Origin: Aquisediminimonas profunda
GTDB lineage: Bacteria > Pseudomonadota > Alphaproteobacteria > Sphingomonadales > Sphingomonadaceae
DNA: 64,000 bases
Assembly (NCBI RefSeq): GCF_019443285.1
Contig: NZ_CP080327.1
Coordinates: 2,972,001-3,036,000 of the forward strand
Direction: 5' to 3'
Under the pieces are notes generated by a model. That model worked only from the letters and a program-made list of their open reading frames with translations. It was not told the DNA's origin and made no database searches. This document shows positions 52,199 through 60,044 of this stretch, in pieces. Both the position numbers and the translations under genes were made by a program. Positions within the stretch are counted from its first letter, which is position 1, and each line of letters begins with the position of its first letter.

Positions 52199-52978
52199 TC
52201 AACAGCGCGGCATTGCACTCGTGACTGTTGGACGCGATTTCGATCCGGTGCCGCGATAGTCCGCAGCGGCTCGGATGCAATAACCTGAGGCGGTCTTGGC
52301 CGGTATCAAGGCTATTTCGTCCCCATATGAAGCAGACGGAGCGATGGCTGTAACGGAAGTCGCTGAGTAGGCGACAGGCGCTACAGCCGTTGGCATTGGA
52401 GAGTTGTAAACAGGTGCCGCTGCCATTGTCACAGGCGCGCCCGGCAGCTGGACCGGCAAATCTTCTTTTGTGTGGGCAATCAATTCGCGACCACTAGGGA
52501 TTACGGCGGTTCGACCAGTCACAAGTGCGCCAAAAATGCCAACAGCAACTACTGCGCCTACTGTTGCGACGGTGTTGCCCTCGCCCTCCTGGCGATATTT
52601 TCCTTCAATTGGCACCCTCATACCACCGACGTCGATATGGCGCAGTTCGATATCCATTTTGCCCGATTTTCCAAAGGCACCCTTGTGAGTGATCCAAGTT
52701 ATTTCGCCCGTCGCGCGGGCTCCCTTTGGAATTATTACATATCCGCTGAGCATCACGTTTTGGGCCACAGTGAGAGAAAAAGTCTCTCCTTCGCGGCTCT
52801 TTTTGCTCGTGATTTCATTGTTTACGATCAGAGAAATTTCGGTGTTCGCTGGCAACACTATCTGGTTCGGCTGAGCGACTTGAGCTATCAATGTTGGCGG
52901 CTGGTTCGTTTGTCCGGTCGCAGAAGAGGAGATGATGAGTCCCATCGCGTTCAAACTAAAAAGAAAAATATTTTTCAT
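52199..52978 (-). CDS. Exported protein of unknown function
   Basis: A 259-residue protein with a signal peptide (about 1-24). Residues 40-125 form a beta-rich domain (LPANTEISLIVNNEITSKKSREGETFSLTV, VIIPKGARATGEITW), a pattern seen in periplasmic proteins with an SH3-like or TrbI/VirB10-like fold. A short hydrophobic stretch VGAVVAVGIFGALV follows near 140. The C-terminal part is Pro/Ala-rich. ATG 52978 has a GGGGG Shine-Dalgarno. I do not recognise the family with confidence. Confidence 0.65.
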   Translation of the reverse strand: MKNIFLFSLNAMGLIISSSATGQTNQPPTLIAQVAQPNQIVLPANTEISLIVNNEITSKKSREGETFSLTVAQNVMLSGYVIIPKGARATGEITWITHKGAFGKSGKMDIELRHIDVGGMRVPIEGKYRQEGEGNTVATVGAVVAVGIFGALVTGRTAVIPSGRELIAHTKEDLPVQLPGAPVTMAAAPVYNSPMPTAVAPVAYSATSVTAIAPSASYGDEIALIPAKTASGYCIRAAADYRGTGSKSRPTVTSAMPRC

Positions 52979-53552
52979 GATTGCCCCCAATCACTATAAG
53001 ATTATTTTACATAGTCTGGGAAAACAATCGATATGAGTCAATGTGGAGCCAAATGATTGGCCCAAATTGGCACGATATTTAATTGGCTGTCTATTAGGCA
53101 TTGGGGCATTATGACGGGCAGTGACTATCTCTATATCACCCCCCCAGCCTCGAATTTCCAGGAGGTCATCGCAAGGCCTATCTTACCTTGATCTTGGCAA
53201 CGGCCTTGGCTGTCATAGGTGTCAGTTCGCTCACTCCGCGCGGCTACTTTCATCCGTCAACAATTTAAGCGCGGGAAGCGGGAGCTAGCGAAAAGAAAAT
53301 CGGTCGGTAACTTCCCCATATAGCCGCAACGTCAATGGAGTCTGCTTTCAGGATGAAATTCGTCAAGCCGCAATGCCGCCTTTGGGGTGGTTAGCAGACT
53401 GTCCGCTTTTGGGATGAGCTTCGAAATGCGGACATGCATCAAACGACATGTCCGGTTGAAAACCATTCGGATCCGTCGGACCATCTCGGGCGGGAAAGCT
53501 GCCCTACAAGACAGGTTGGGCAATGAGGCAGCCACATTTAGAAGGCGCCGAG
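52979..53552. other. Non-coding stretch with R2 repeats and a hairpin
   Basis: No plausible gene was found in these 574 bp. The left half is AT-rich. The element TTTAAGCGCGGGAAGCGG at 53265 resembles TTTAAGCGCGAGAAGCAG at 50987, just past tRNA-Arg, which suggests related sequence on both sides of the AT-rich patch. The right half contains two R2 motif copies and an inverted repeat. Confidence 0.6.
53340..53454 (+). repeat. R2 repeat cluster with hairpin
   Basis: GTCTGCTTTCAGGATG (53340-53355) and GTCCGCTTTTGGGATG (53401-53416) are near-tandem copies of one motif, also found at 41861. Between them AGCCGCAATGCCGCCTTTGGGGTGG (53366-53390, written here to show the block; 23 of 25 bases recur at 63976-64000). 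CGGACATG (53429-53436) and CATGTCCG (53447-53454) form a perfect 8-bp inverted repeat with a 10-bp loop. Confidence 0.6.
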
Positions 53553-55070
53553 ATGCAACCGCGCCTCATCCTTGTTTTAGGTGATCAGTTAACGCCGAAC
53601 GTCGCGGCCATTCGCGCAGGCGATCGGGCCCGCGATGTGGTGCTCATGGCGGAAGTGATGGCTGAGGCAAGCTATGTCAGGCACCATCAGAAAAAGCTGG
53701 CCTTCGTCTTTTCTGCCATGCGCCATTTTGCCGAGGAACTGCGGCAGATGGGCTGGCAGGTAGATTATGTACAGCTCGATGATCCTGAGAACAGCGGGAC
53801 GCTGAGAGGTGAAGTGAAGCGCGCGTTGGCGCGAAACGAGCTGCTGGAAACGCTGGTCACGGAGCCCGGTGAATGGCGATTGATGCAGGCGATGCGGGGT
53901 TGGAGCGCGACGAAGGTGCTGCCCGACGATCGCTTTGCTGTCGACCACCGCGGCTTTGCCCGATGGGCACAGGAACGCAAAAGCGTCCGCATGGAGCATT
54001 TCTATAGGCTGATGCGGCGCAAGACCGGTCTGTTGATGGACGGCGAGCAGCCTGTCGGTGGCCGATGGAATTTCGATGCGGATAACCGCAAGCCGGCAAC
54101 AAGCGGCCAGAATATGCCCGAGCCGCTGCGCTTTTCGCCCGACATCATCACCCGTGAAGTGATGGATCTGGTCGCCAAACGCTTTTCCAACCACTTCGGC
54201 GATCTTGAGCCATTCTGGTTCGCCACTACCCGGGCAGATGCAGAGGCGGCGTTTGCTCATTTCCTGCAAGTGGGTCTGGCGGATTTTGGCGCCTATCAGG
54301 ACGCGATGCTGCGCGACCAAAAGTTCTTGTGCCATTCAGTCATATCAACCTATGTCAATGTTGGCTTGCTGGATCCGCTTGCTGTTTGCCGTGCGGTCGA
54401 GGCAGAATGGCGCGCAGGGCGGGTGCCGCTCAACAGCGCAGAAGGCTTCATCCGCCAGATCATCGGTTGGCGCGAATTCATTCGTGGCATTTATTGGTGG
54501 CGCATGCCCGGGTATGACGGCAGCAATGCGCTGGAAGCCCGCCGTCGATTGCCCGCATTTTACTGGAACGCCGATACGCCCATGGCCTGCCTCCGCGCCT
54601 GCATCAAGCAGACCCGGCAGGAAGCTTATGCCCATCATATCCAACGGCTGATGGTCACAGGGAATTTCGCGCTGCTTGCTGGGGTTAATCCGCACGAACT
54701 GCATGAATGGTATCTGGCGGTTTATGCAGATGCCTATGAATGGGTCGAGCTGCCCAACACGATTGGTATGAGCCAGTTTGCAGACGGCGGCCTGCTTGCT
54801 TCCAAGCCCTATGCGGCGAGCGGCGCATATATAGACCGCATGTCCGACTATTGCGGCGACTGCGCCTATAATGTGAAGGCGAAAGCTGGACCAAAGGCGT
54901 GCCCATTTAACTACCTCTACTGGGATTTCATCGCCCGCCACCGAGAGCGGCTCAAAGAGAACCCGAGGATGGCACAAATGGTGCGAACTTGGGACAAGTT
55001 CAGCGACGCTCGCCAGGCGGAGATCAAGAGCGACACGGCAAAGTTTCTCAGCAGTCTCTCCGGCGCATGA
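53553..55070 (+). CDS. FeS-containing photolyase-related protein ((6-4) photolyase / cryptochrome type)
   Basis: A 505-residue member of the bacterial FeS-BCP group (PhrB-like), which uses FAD and light to repair (6-4) photoproducts or to sense light. It begins with LILVLGDQLTPN. The C-terminal catalytic region holds the cysteines expected for the iron-sulfur cluster: one in MACLRACIKQ and three in YCGDCAYNVKAKAGPKACPF. The FAD-binding part includes GFIRQIIGWREFIRGIYWW. ATG 53553 is preferred, just before the first beta strand. The following gene starts within its stop (ATGA). Confidence 0.9.
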   Translation: MQPRLILVLGDQLTPNVAAIRAGDRARDVVLMAEVMAEASYVRHHQKKLAFVFSAMRHFAEELRQMGWQVDYVQLDDPENSGTLRGEVKRALARNELLETLVTEPGEWRLMQAMRGWSATKVLPDDRFAVDHRGFARWAQERKSVRMEHFYRLMRRKTGLLMDGEQPVGGRWNFDADNRKPATSGQNMPEPLRFSPDIITREVMDLVAKRFSNHFGDLEPFWFATTRADAEAAFAHFLQVGLADFGAYQDAMLRDQKFLCHSVISTYVNVGLLDPLAVCRAVEAEWRAGRVPLNSAEGFIRQIIGWREFIRGIYWWRMPGYDGSNALEARRRLPAFYWNADTPMACLRACIKQTRQEAYAHHIQRLMVTGNFALLAGVNPHELHEWYLAVYADAYEWVELPNTIGMSQFADGGLLASKPYAASGAYIDRMSDYCGDCAYNVKAKAGPKACPFNYLYWDFIARHRERLKENPRMAQMVRTWDKFSDARQAEIKSDTAKFLSSLSGA

Positions 55071-55411
55071 AACAGCTTGTCGTTTGGTATGATCGGAGCT
55101 GCCCTTTATGCAGACGCGAGATAATGCTCATGCGTCGGCTGGATCGTAGCGGACGAATTCAGTTTGTCGATGCGGCTGATCCCGGCACGTCTTGCCCATC
55201 GGATCGCGCAGAAATGCTCGCCCGGTTTCATGCCATGGAAAATGGCGAATTGCTGTCCGGTGCTGCGGCCTTTGCGGCGATGTGGCGTGCGATTCCGTTG
55301 CTCTGGCCGCTCGGCATGGCAGCGCGACTACCCGGTGCAGAGCGACTGCTCAATTGGGCCTATGGGCATTTTCTTAAGATCAGGCCGCGCCTGCAAGGGA
55401 TGTTTGAATGA
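55067..55411 (+). CDS. DCC-family (DUF393) thiol-disulfide-like protein
   Basis: A 114-residue thioredoxin-like DCC protein with the signature VVWYDRSCPLCRREI (residues 5-19), where D9..CxxC gives the family name. The fold suggests redox or binding activity; no substrate is known. It overlaps the photolyase stop and the ABC1-kinase start, each by 4 bp, which indicates tight translational coupling of the three genes. Confidence 0.85.
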   Translation: MKQLVVWYDRSCPLCRREIMLMRRLDRSGRIQFVDAADPGTSCPSDRAEMLARFHAMENGELLSGAAAFAAMWRAIPLLWPLGMAARLPGAERLLNWAYGHFLKIRPRLQGMFE

Positions 55412-56718
55412 GGGATGATCGGTATCGTACTGTGCCTTCCGGGCGGCTGTCGCGCCTGACTTCTTTCGGCCAGCTGGCAGGCGGGATTGCGGGTAATGTA
55501 CTTGCGGAGGGCGTGCGCAGACTGGCTAGCGGTGAACGCCCTCACATCTCAGACCTCTTGCTGACGCCTGCGAACGTGACGTGCGTGACCAATCAGCTGT
55601 CGAAGCTGCGCGGGGCAGCAATGAAACTGGGGCAGATGATCTCGATGGATGCTGGCGATATTTTGCCTGCCGAGTTGACAGCGATCCTTGCCCGACTACG
55701 CGACTCCGCACACTATATGCCAACAGTTCAGCTCAACAAGGTGCTGATTGCCGAATGGGGCCCAGATTGGCGGCGCAAGTTCAAACATTTTGAGGCTACC
55801 CCGATCGCTGCGGCTTCGATCGGCCAGGTGCACCGCGCGACGTTGCGTGATGGGACTGTTCTGGCGATCAAGGTGCAGTACCCGGGTGTTGCCGACAGCA
55901 TCAATGCCGATGTTGATAACGTCGCCAGCCTGTTCCGCATGGCCAAACTGTTGCCAGGCACACTCGACATTGCTCCGTTGCTGGCTGAGGCCAAAAAGCA
56001 GTTGAGCGAAGAAGCCGACTATGTGCGCGAGGCAAATCAGATGCGGCGCTACAAAAAACTGCTGGCGAATGATCCTGCATTTTTGGTGCCGACACCCTAT
56101 GATCCTTTGTGTGGCAAGCGCGTCTTGGCGATGGATTTCATTTCTGGCCAGTCAATTGAAAAGCTCGAAACTCATCCGCAAAAGGTACGGGATGAGGCTA
56201 TGTCAGCTTTATTGGACTTGGTCCTCAGAGAACTTTTTGAGTTCGGCTATATGCAATCTGATCCCAATTTCGCCAACTATCGTTGGCAAGCGGAGAGTGG
56301 GAAGATCGTCTTGCTGGATTTTGGTGCCGCGCGCCCTGTGCTTGCACAAACCGTGGAAGCCTATCGTCGGCTGATGCAAGCAGGCCTAAATGGCGACAGC
56401 GATGCCCTTCGCGATACATTGCTCGAGGCCGGCTTCATGTCACCCCTGGTATTGCAGCATCATCGGCCAGCACTCGACAACATGATCAAGTTGTTGGTGG
56501 CACATTTGGGTAAGCCTGGCCTGTTCCACTTCGCTGATCGCAGCTTCGTCGATGAGGTTCGCCGTCAAGGCGAAACCATCGTCGCTGATCGGGCAGTCTG
56601 GCACATACCACCAGCTGATACTCTGTTCGTTCAGCGCAAGGTAAGTGGCACTGCATTGCTGGCGATCAAGATGAATGCACGCCTGCCACTGAGGGAAATG
56701 GTCACGAAACGGCTTTAG
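55408..56718 (+). CDS. ABC1/AarF/UbiB-family atypical kinase
   Basis: A 436-residue ABC1 kinase-like protein. The family motif KLGQMISMD lies near residues 73-81, the Ala-rich nucleotide loop is AAASIGQVH near 132-140, followed by the ion-pair lysine in [10 protein letters not shown], and LLDFGAARP marks the metal-binding DFG-like motif near 305. UbiB/AarF proteins support ubiquinone synthesis or lipid and quinone extraction. Unlike UbiB it lacks clear C-terminal membrane helices. It is the third gene of the photolyase operon. Confidence 0.88.
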   Translation: MRDDRYRTVPSGRLSRLTSFGQLAGGIAGNVLAEGVRRLASGERPHISDLLLTPANVTCVTNQLSKLRGAAMKLGQMISMDAGDILPAELTAILARLRDSAHYMPTVQLNKVLIAEWGPDWRRKFKHFEATPIAAASIGQVHRATLRDGTVLAIKVQYPGVADSINADVDNVASLFRMAKLLPGTLDIAPLLAEAKKQLSEEADYVREANQMRRYKKLLANDPAFLVPTPYDPLCGKRVLAMDFISGQSIEKLETHPQKVRDEAMSALLDLVLRELFEFGYMQSDPNFANYRWQAESGKIVLLDFGAARPVLAQTVEAYRRLMQAGLNGDSDALRDTLLEAGFMSPLVLQHHRPALDNMIKLLVAHLGKPGLFHFADRSFVDEVRRQGETIVADRAVWHIPPADTLFVQRKVSGTALLAIKMNARLPLREMVTKRL

Positions 56719-56903
56719 GTTGACCGCTTTGCCGACCGACACCTGTCGGAGCAAAACCTGACATTCGCCCAATCGCGCTCCCATTTCTTTCGCCAGGTGA
56801 AGGGCAAGCCGCAAGAAGCACATACCTTGGTCGGCAGATCAGACTTTTTGCGCATTTTGGCCACTATGCACGTAACGCAATGGCCGCACGTTTGCCGAAT
56901 ACT

Positions 56904-57404
56904 TCAACCATTGCTGGCCACAGTGATCGCGCCAATCAAAATCGTAGTAGAGCCCAAACCCAATGACGCGATGATCCGCGCCAAGATCCATGTCGGCGTG
57001 CTGACCGCTATGCCAATGATGCGCCAATCGACCAAGAAGCTGGCAGTAATTGCAATCCCTAAAAAAATCAGCTGCGGACCGGGCCAACTCCAACCCCAAA
57101 TCCATGGCAGGAATAGCGCGAACGAGAGAAGCGCTGGCAGCACGGCTATGACAAATATTGCTTGCTCTTGCGGCCGTGTCGTGAGCGCGACACCCCACCA
57201 ATAACCTCCCAAAAAGCTAAAAATGGAAGCAGCATAAGCAAACGCTGCAACGGGCGCAGTCCACAATGCCGCGCTATCGGTCAGGGTGGAGAACAGGAAA
57301 AGAAGCTGAGGCACAATGGCAATGAGCGTCAGGAAACAGGCGGTTTTGAGCTGCTGTGTGTTTGTCGGTTCAGACACTTCTTTCCAACTTTCTTGTGGTG
57401 TCAA
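56904..57404 (-). CDS. DUF3429-family membrane protein
   Basis: A 166-residue protein with five predicted membrane segments and the family blocks FLGGYWWGVALTTR and LPALLSFALFLPWIWG. DUF3429 proteins have no known role; in marine and soil alphaproteobacteria they are often near photolyase genes, which fits this location. ATG 57404 is the only good start. It is convergent with the photolyase operon, 185 bp from its end. Confidence 0.75.
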   Translation of the reverse strand: MTPQESWKEVSEPTNTQQLKTACFLTLIAIVPQLLFLFSTLTDSAALWTAPVAAFAYAASIFSFLGGYWWGVALTTRPQEQAIFVIAVLPALLSFALFLPWIWGWSWPGPQLIFLGIAITASFLVDWRIIGIAVSTPTWILARIIASLGLGSTTILIGAITVASNG

Positions 57405-57891
57405 TTTGCAAAGTCCTCTTCCCTTGCGCCGGTCACACTGGCGCGGACCACTTCATGAAAAGAAATAAGCAGCAACGTATAGTTGGACGATGTGACCCCC
57501 GGTCTATGTGGGTGACCATCGATTTGCAGTTCTCATACAAGGCATGATGGACCAGCAAAGATGCCCAATGGGGCAACTTCCGGGATGGGAAGCGGACATA
57601 GGCAGCGGAACAGCATATGTCAGCAAACACCAACATTCCGGATATCGAAGGTGCCAGCAGCTATTCCTGATAATCGACGTTTGTTCATGTAGCGTCACCA
57701 GCTGACGTACGGCTGTTCTTGAGCCGGTTGAAGACTGTCCGGATTCCGCGAAGAGAAACGGGCAAGATATCATTCGGGCGTTCCCACGCATCGCTCGGAT
57801 CCGAACTTTGATGCTGTCGCCGAACGCTGGCATTGCGCTCTTCGATGCCGATGCAATCGGTTCCAGCTGGCGGCTTGCGCGCAAAGAGGTG
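57405..57891. other. Gap without a convincing gene
   Basis: Both strands have short open frames but none with convincing composition or ribosome binding site. One plus-strand frame ends at TGA near 57907 and reads ..SPNAGIALFDADAIGSSWRL and ..KEVSDWLD; it could be the tail of a decayed gene, with no family recognised. At 57583-57600 GGGATGGGAAGCGGACATA read in reverse loosely resembles the R2 motif. Promoter elements for the divergent DUF3429 gene probably lie here. Confidence 0.5.
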
Positions 57892-58818
57892 TCAGATTGG
57901 CTCGACTGAAGGCAACTCGATGTGCGACGCGATCCATTGCGACACATGCCGGAGCGCTTGGTGCGCTTCATGCAGGTGCGGGAAATACGCCTGGAACACG
58001 TGGATCATCTCAGGCCATACCTCGAGTGTTACTTCCACCCGCTCTATCCCGGCGCGCTCTGCCAACATCAGGCTGTCGGACAGCAGCATCTCCTCGCTGC
58101 CAACCTGGATCAGCATTGGTGGCAGGCCGCGGAGGTCGGCAAGCGCGGGGGAGGCATAGCGGGCGGACGGTTCCTGCCCTCTGAGATAACTGTCACGCAT
58201 CATCGACATCGATTGGACGCAGACGACTGGATCGCGCTCCGCACACTCCCGGTGTGATCCCCCCGAGAAGGTGAGGTCAAGCCATGGTGAGAAAAGCACC
58301 AGCCCGCCGGGCACCGGGATGCCGCGGTCTAGCGCCATCAGCGCCATTGCCGCGGCGGCCCCGCCGCCAGCGCTGTCGCCCATCGCAACGATTCCACTTG
58401 CCGAATGTCTCTCGGTAAGCAGTGCGGAGTAGGCGGCAAGAGCGTCCTCAATCGCCGCAGGGTAGGGCTGCGCGACCGACAACGTATATTCGATGCTCCA
58501 CACTGGCACTCGGCAAACCTTGGCTATCAGCGCGGTCAGTGCCCGGTGCGTGCGTGCGCTCCCGATCGCGTAGCCGCCGCCGTGGAGATAGAGGATGCAG
58601 CCCCGCTCCGCCGCGCAGTCTTCAGGCGTAAACCATAGACCGTCGACACCGCCGAGCCTGCGCGGTTCTTCACGGACTCCCTCTGGCATCGGCAGGCTCG
58701 CGCTAAACTCCTCCATATCGCTCGCCATTTCTGCGATCGTCGGCACAGGTTTGCGCGCGGCGAATAGCATGGCCTTCAACTCTTGCGGCGTCATCGCGGA
58801 CGATTCCTTCGGCTTCAT
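57892..58818 (-). CDS. HSL-type alpha/beta hydrolase (esterase/lipase family IV)
   Basis: A 308-residue esterase with the oxyanion motif HGGG (79-82), the nucleophile motif GDSAGGG with S149, and the catalytic Asp and His in the C-terminal part (VGSEEMLLSDS and MIHVFQAYFP). Such enzymes hydrolyse carboxyl esters of short acids or terpenoid alcohols. ATG 58818 or ATG 58794 are both possible; the longer reading begins with TTG and has no support. It lies 79 bp downstream of the beta-lactamase-fold esterase on the same strand, so both may be in one operon. Confidence 0.85.
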   Translation of the reverse strand: MKPKESSAMTPQELKAMLFAARKPVPTIAEMASDMEEFSASLPMPEGVREEPRRLGGVDGLWFTPEDCAAERGCILYLHGGGYAIGSARTHRALTALIAKVCRVPVWSIEYTLSVAQPYPAAIEDALAAYSALLTERHSASGIVAMGDSAGGGAAAAMALMALDRGIPVPGGLVLFSPWLDLTFSGGSHRECAERDPVVCVQSMSMMRDSYLRGQEPSARYASPALADLRGLPPMLIQVGSEEMLLSDSLMLAERAGIERVEVTLEVWPEMIHVFQAYFPHLHEAHQALRHVSQWIASHIELPSVEPI

Positions 58819-58897
58819 TTGAATTTGCAGGTCGGCGTAAGTCCAAAGATCTTGGGCACACTTTTTTTCTGCGGCCAATCCGATCAGGTCATCGACT

Positions 58898-60025
58898 TCA
58901 CGAAGAGAGTGATGCGTAAACCGAATCTACTAACGCCACATTGCGCGGATCTCCCATAAGATCCGTGCCCATGCGATTCATTGTATAGGCCAGCCCAAGC
59001 TTACATGTGGGATCGGCGAAAGCGAAAGATCCACCCCAGCCAGAATGACCGAACGCACCTTCATTCGGGCCATAGACTCCATCGGAATTGCGCAGAAATC
59101 CGCAGCCCCAACTTGCCGGGATGCTCAGGATAGCATCCATTCCGCGAATCTGCTCATCGGTTGCTGTCGCTATCGTCTTGCGGGAAACCAGCTGACGCCC
59201 ATCAAGATCGCCTGAACCTGCCAAGGCACCATAGAGTTTCGCCAGACCGCGGGCGGTAGCGAAGCCATTGGCGGACGGGATTTCTGCCGCACGCCAGGCG
59301 TCAGTATTCGGCAACAAGGGATCAATAATTGGATTCGCCATGGCGGCTAATTGCGCTTCAGTTGGCTCCCCGACCATGCCGGTTGAACTCAACTCGGGAG
59401 GAGCAAGCATTGTTGCCGCGCTTTGCGTCCGTTCCTCAGGCAGGCCGATATGAATGTCGAGGTCGCCAAATTCGTCTTTGACAAACTGCTTGATCGTCCT
59501 TCCTTCCGCGCGCCGGAAAAGTGCGGTGGCCAGGAAACCGATCGTGATTGCATGATAGCCTGACTGTGTGCCTGGCTCCCAGAACGGTTCGGCGGCCGCC
59601 AACCGTGCTGCTGCCCGTTCCGCGTCATAAAAATCTTCGATTGTCGCAGGATTTCTGAAACCACACAGGCCGGCCTGGTGCGAAAGCAACATACCAACAG
59701 TTACATTCTCTTTGCCTGCCGCGCCGAACTCTGACCAGTACTTGGCAACCGGCGCATCATAGTCGATCTGGCCACGCTCGGCGAGCATGGCAAAGCAAGC
59801 CGCGGTCACGCCCTTGGTGGTCGACCAGACATTGGCAAGGGTGTCCGCCTGCCATGGACGACCCAATGCCGGATCCGCAACACCTCCCCAAAGGTCGACA
59901 ACCAGTTCTCCATCAATCACAAGGGCAACAGCGGCGCCGATGTCCGAGCGTTCCGAAAAATTGGCTAAAAAAGCCTGGCGAACCAATTCGAAGCCTGGAG
60001 CGGCCTTGCCCTGGATAGCAGTCAT
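58898..60025 (-). CDS. Serine hydrolase of the beta-lactamase/EstB type
   Basis: A 375-residue class C beta-lactamase-fold enzyme. The SxxK motif is S68-T-T-K71 (NVWSTTKGV), the tyrosine motif is in GYHAITIG near 170, and the third motif region is AFGHSGWGGSFAFADP near 330. Members of this EstB/family VIII group are usually carboxylesterases and not lactamases. ATG 60025 has AGAGGAA upstream and starts the folded domain; the longer frame covers the end of the receptor gene. The 19-bp gap to the TonB receptor suggests co-transcription. Confidence 0.87.
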   Translation of the reverse strand: MTAIQGKAAPGFELVRQAFLANFSERSDIGAAVALVIDGELVVDLWGGVADPALGRPWQADTLANVWSTTKGVTAACFAMLAERGQIDYDAPVAKYWSEFGAAGKENVTVGMLLSHQAGLCGFRNPATIEDFYDAERAAARLAAAEPFWEPGTQSGYHAITIGFLATALFRRAEGRTIKQFVKDEFGDLDIHIGLPEERTQSAATMLAPPELSSTGMVGEPTEAQLAAMANPIIDPLLPNTDAWRAAEIPSANGFATARGLAKLYGALAGSGDLDGRQLVSRKTIATATDEQIRGMDAILSIPASWGCGFLRNSDGVYGPNEGAFGHSGWGGSFAFADPTCKLGLAYTMNRMGTDLMGDPRNVALVDSVYASLSS

Positions 60026-60044
60026 TGCGTTTGGTTCCTCTGGA

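Noticed and set aside
57504-57971. A 155-codon minus-strand frame in the gap after DUF3429
   Set aside because: Composition is typical of non-coding sequence (many Ser, Arg and Cys), it overlaps the esterase gene in another frame, and no family is recognisable.
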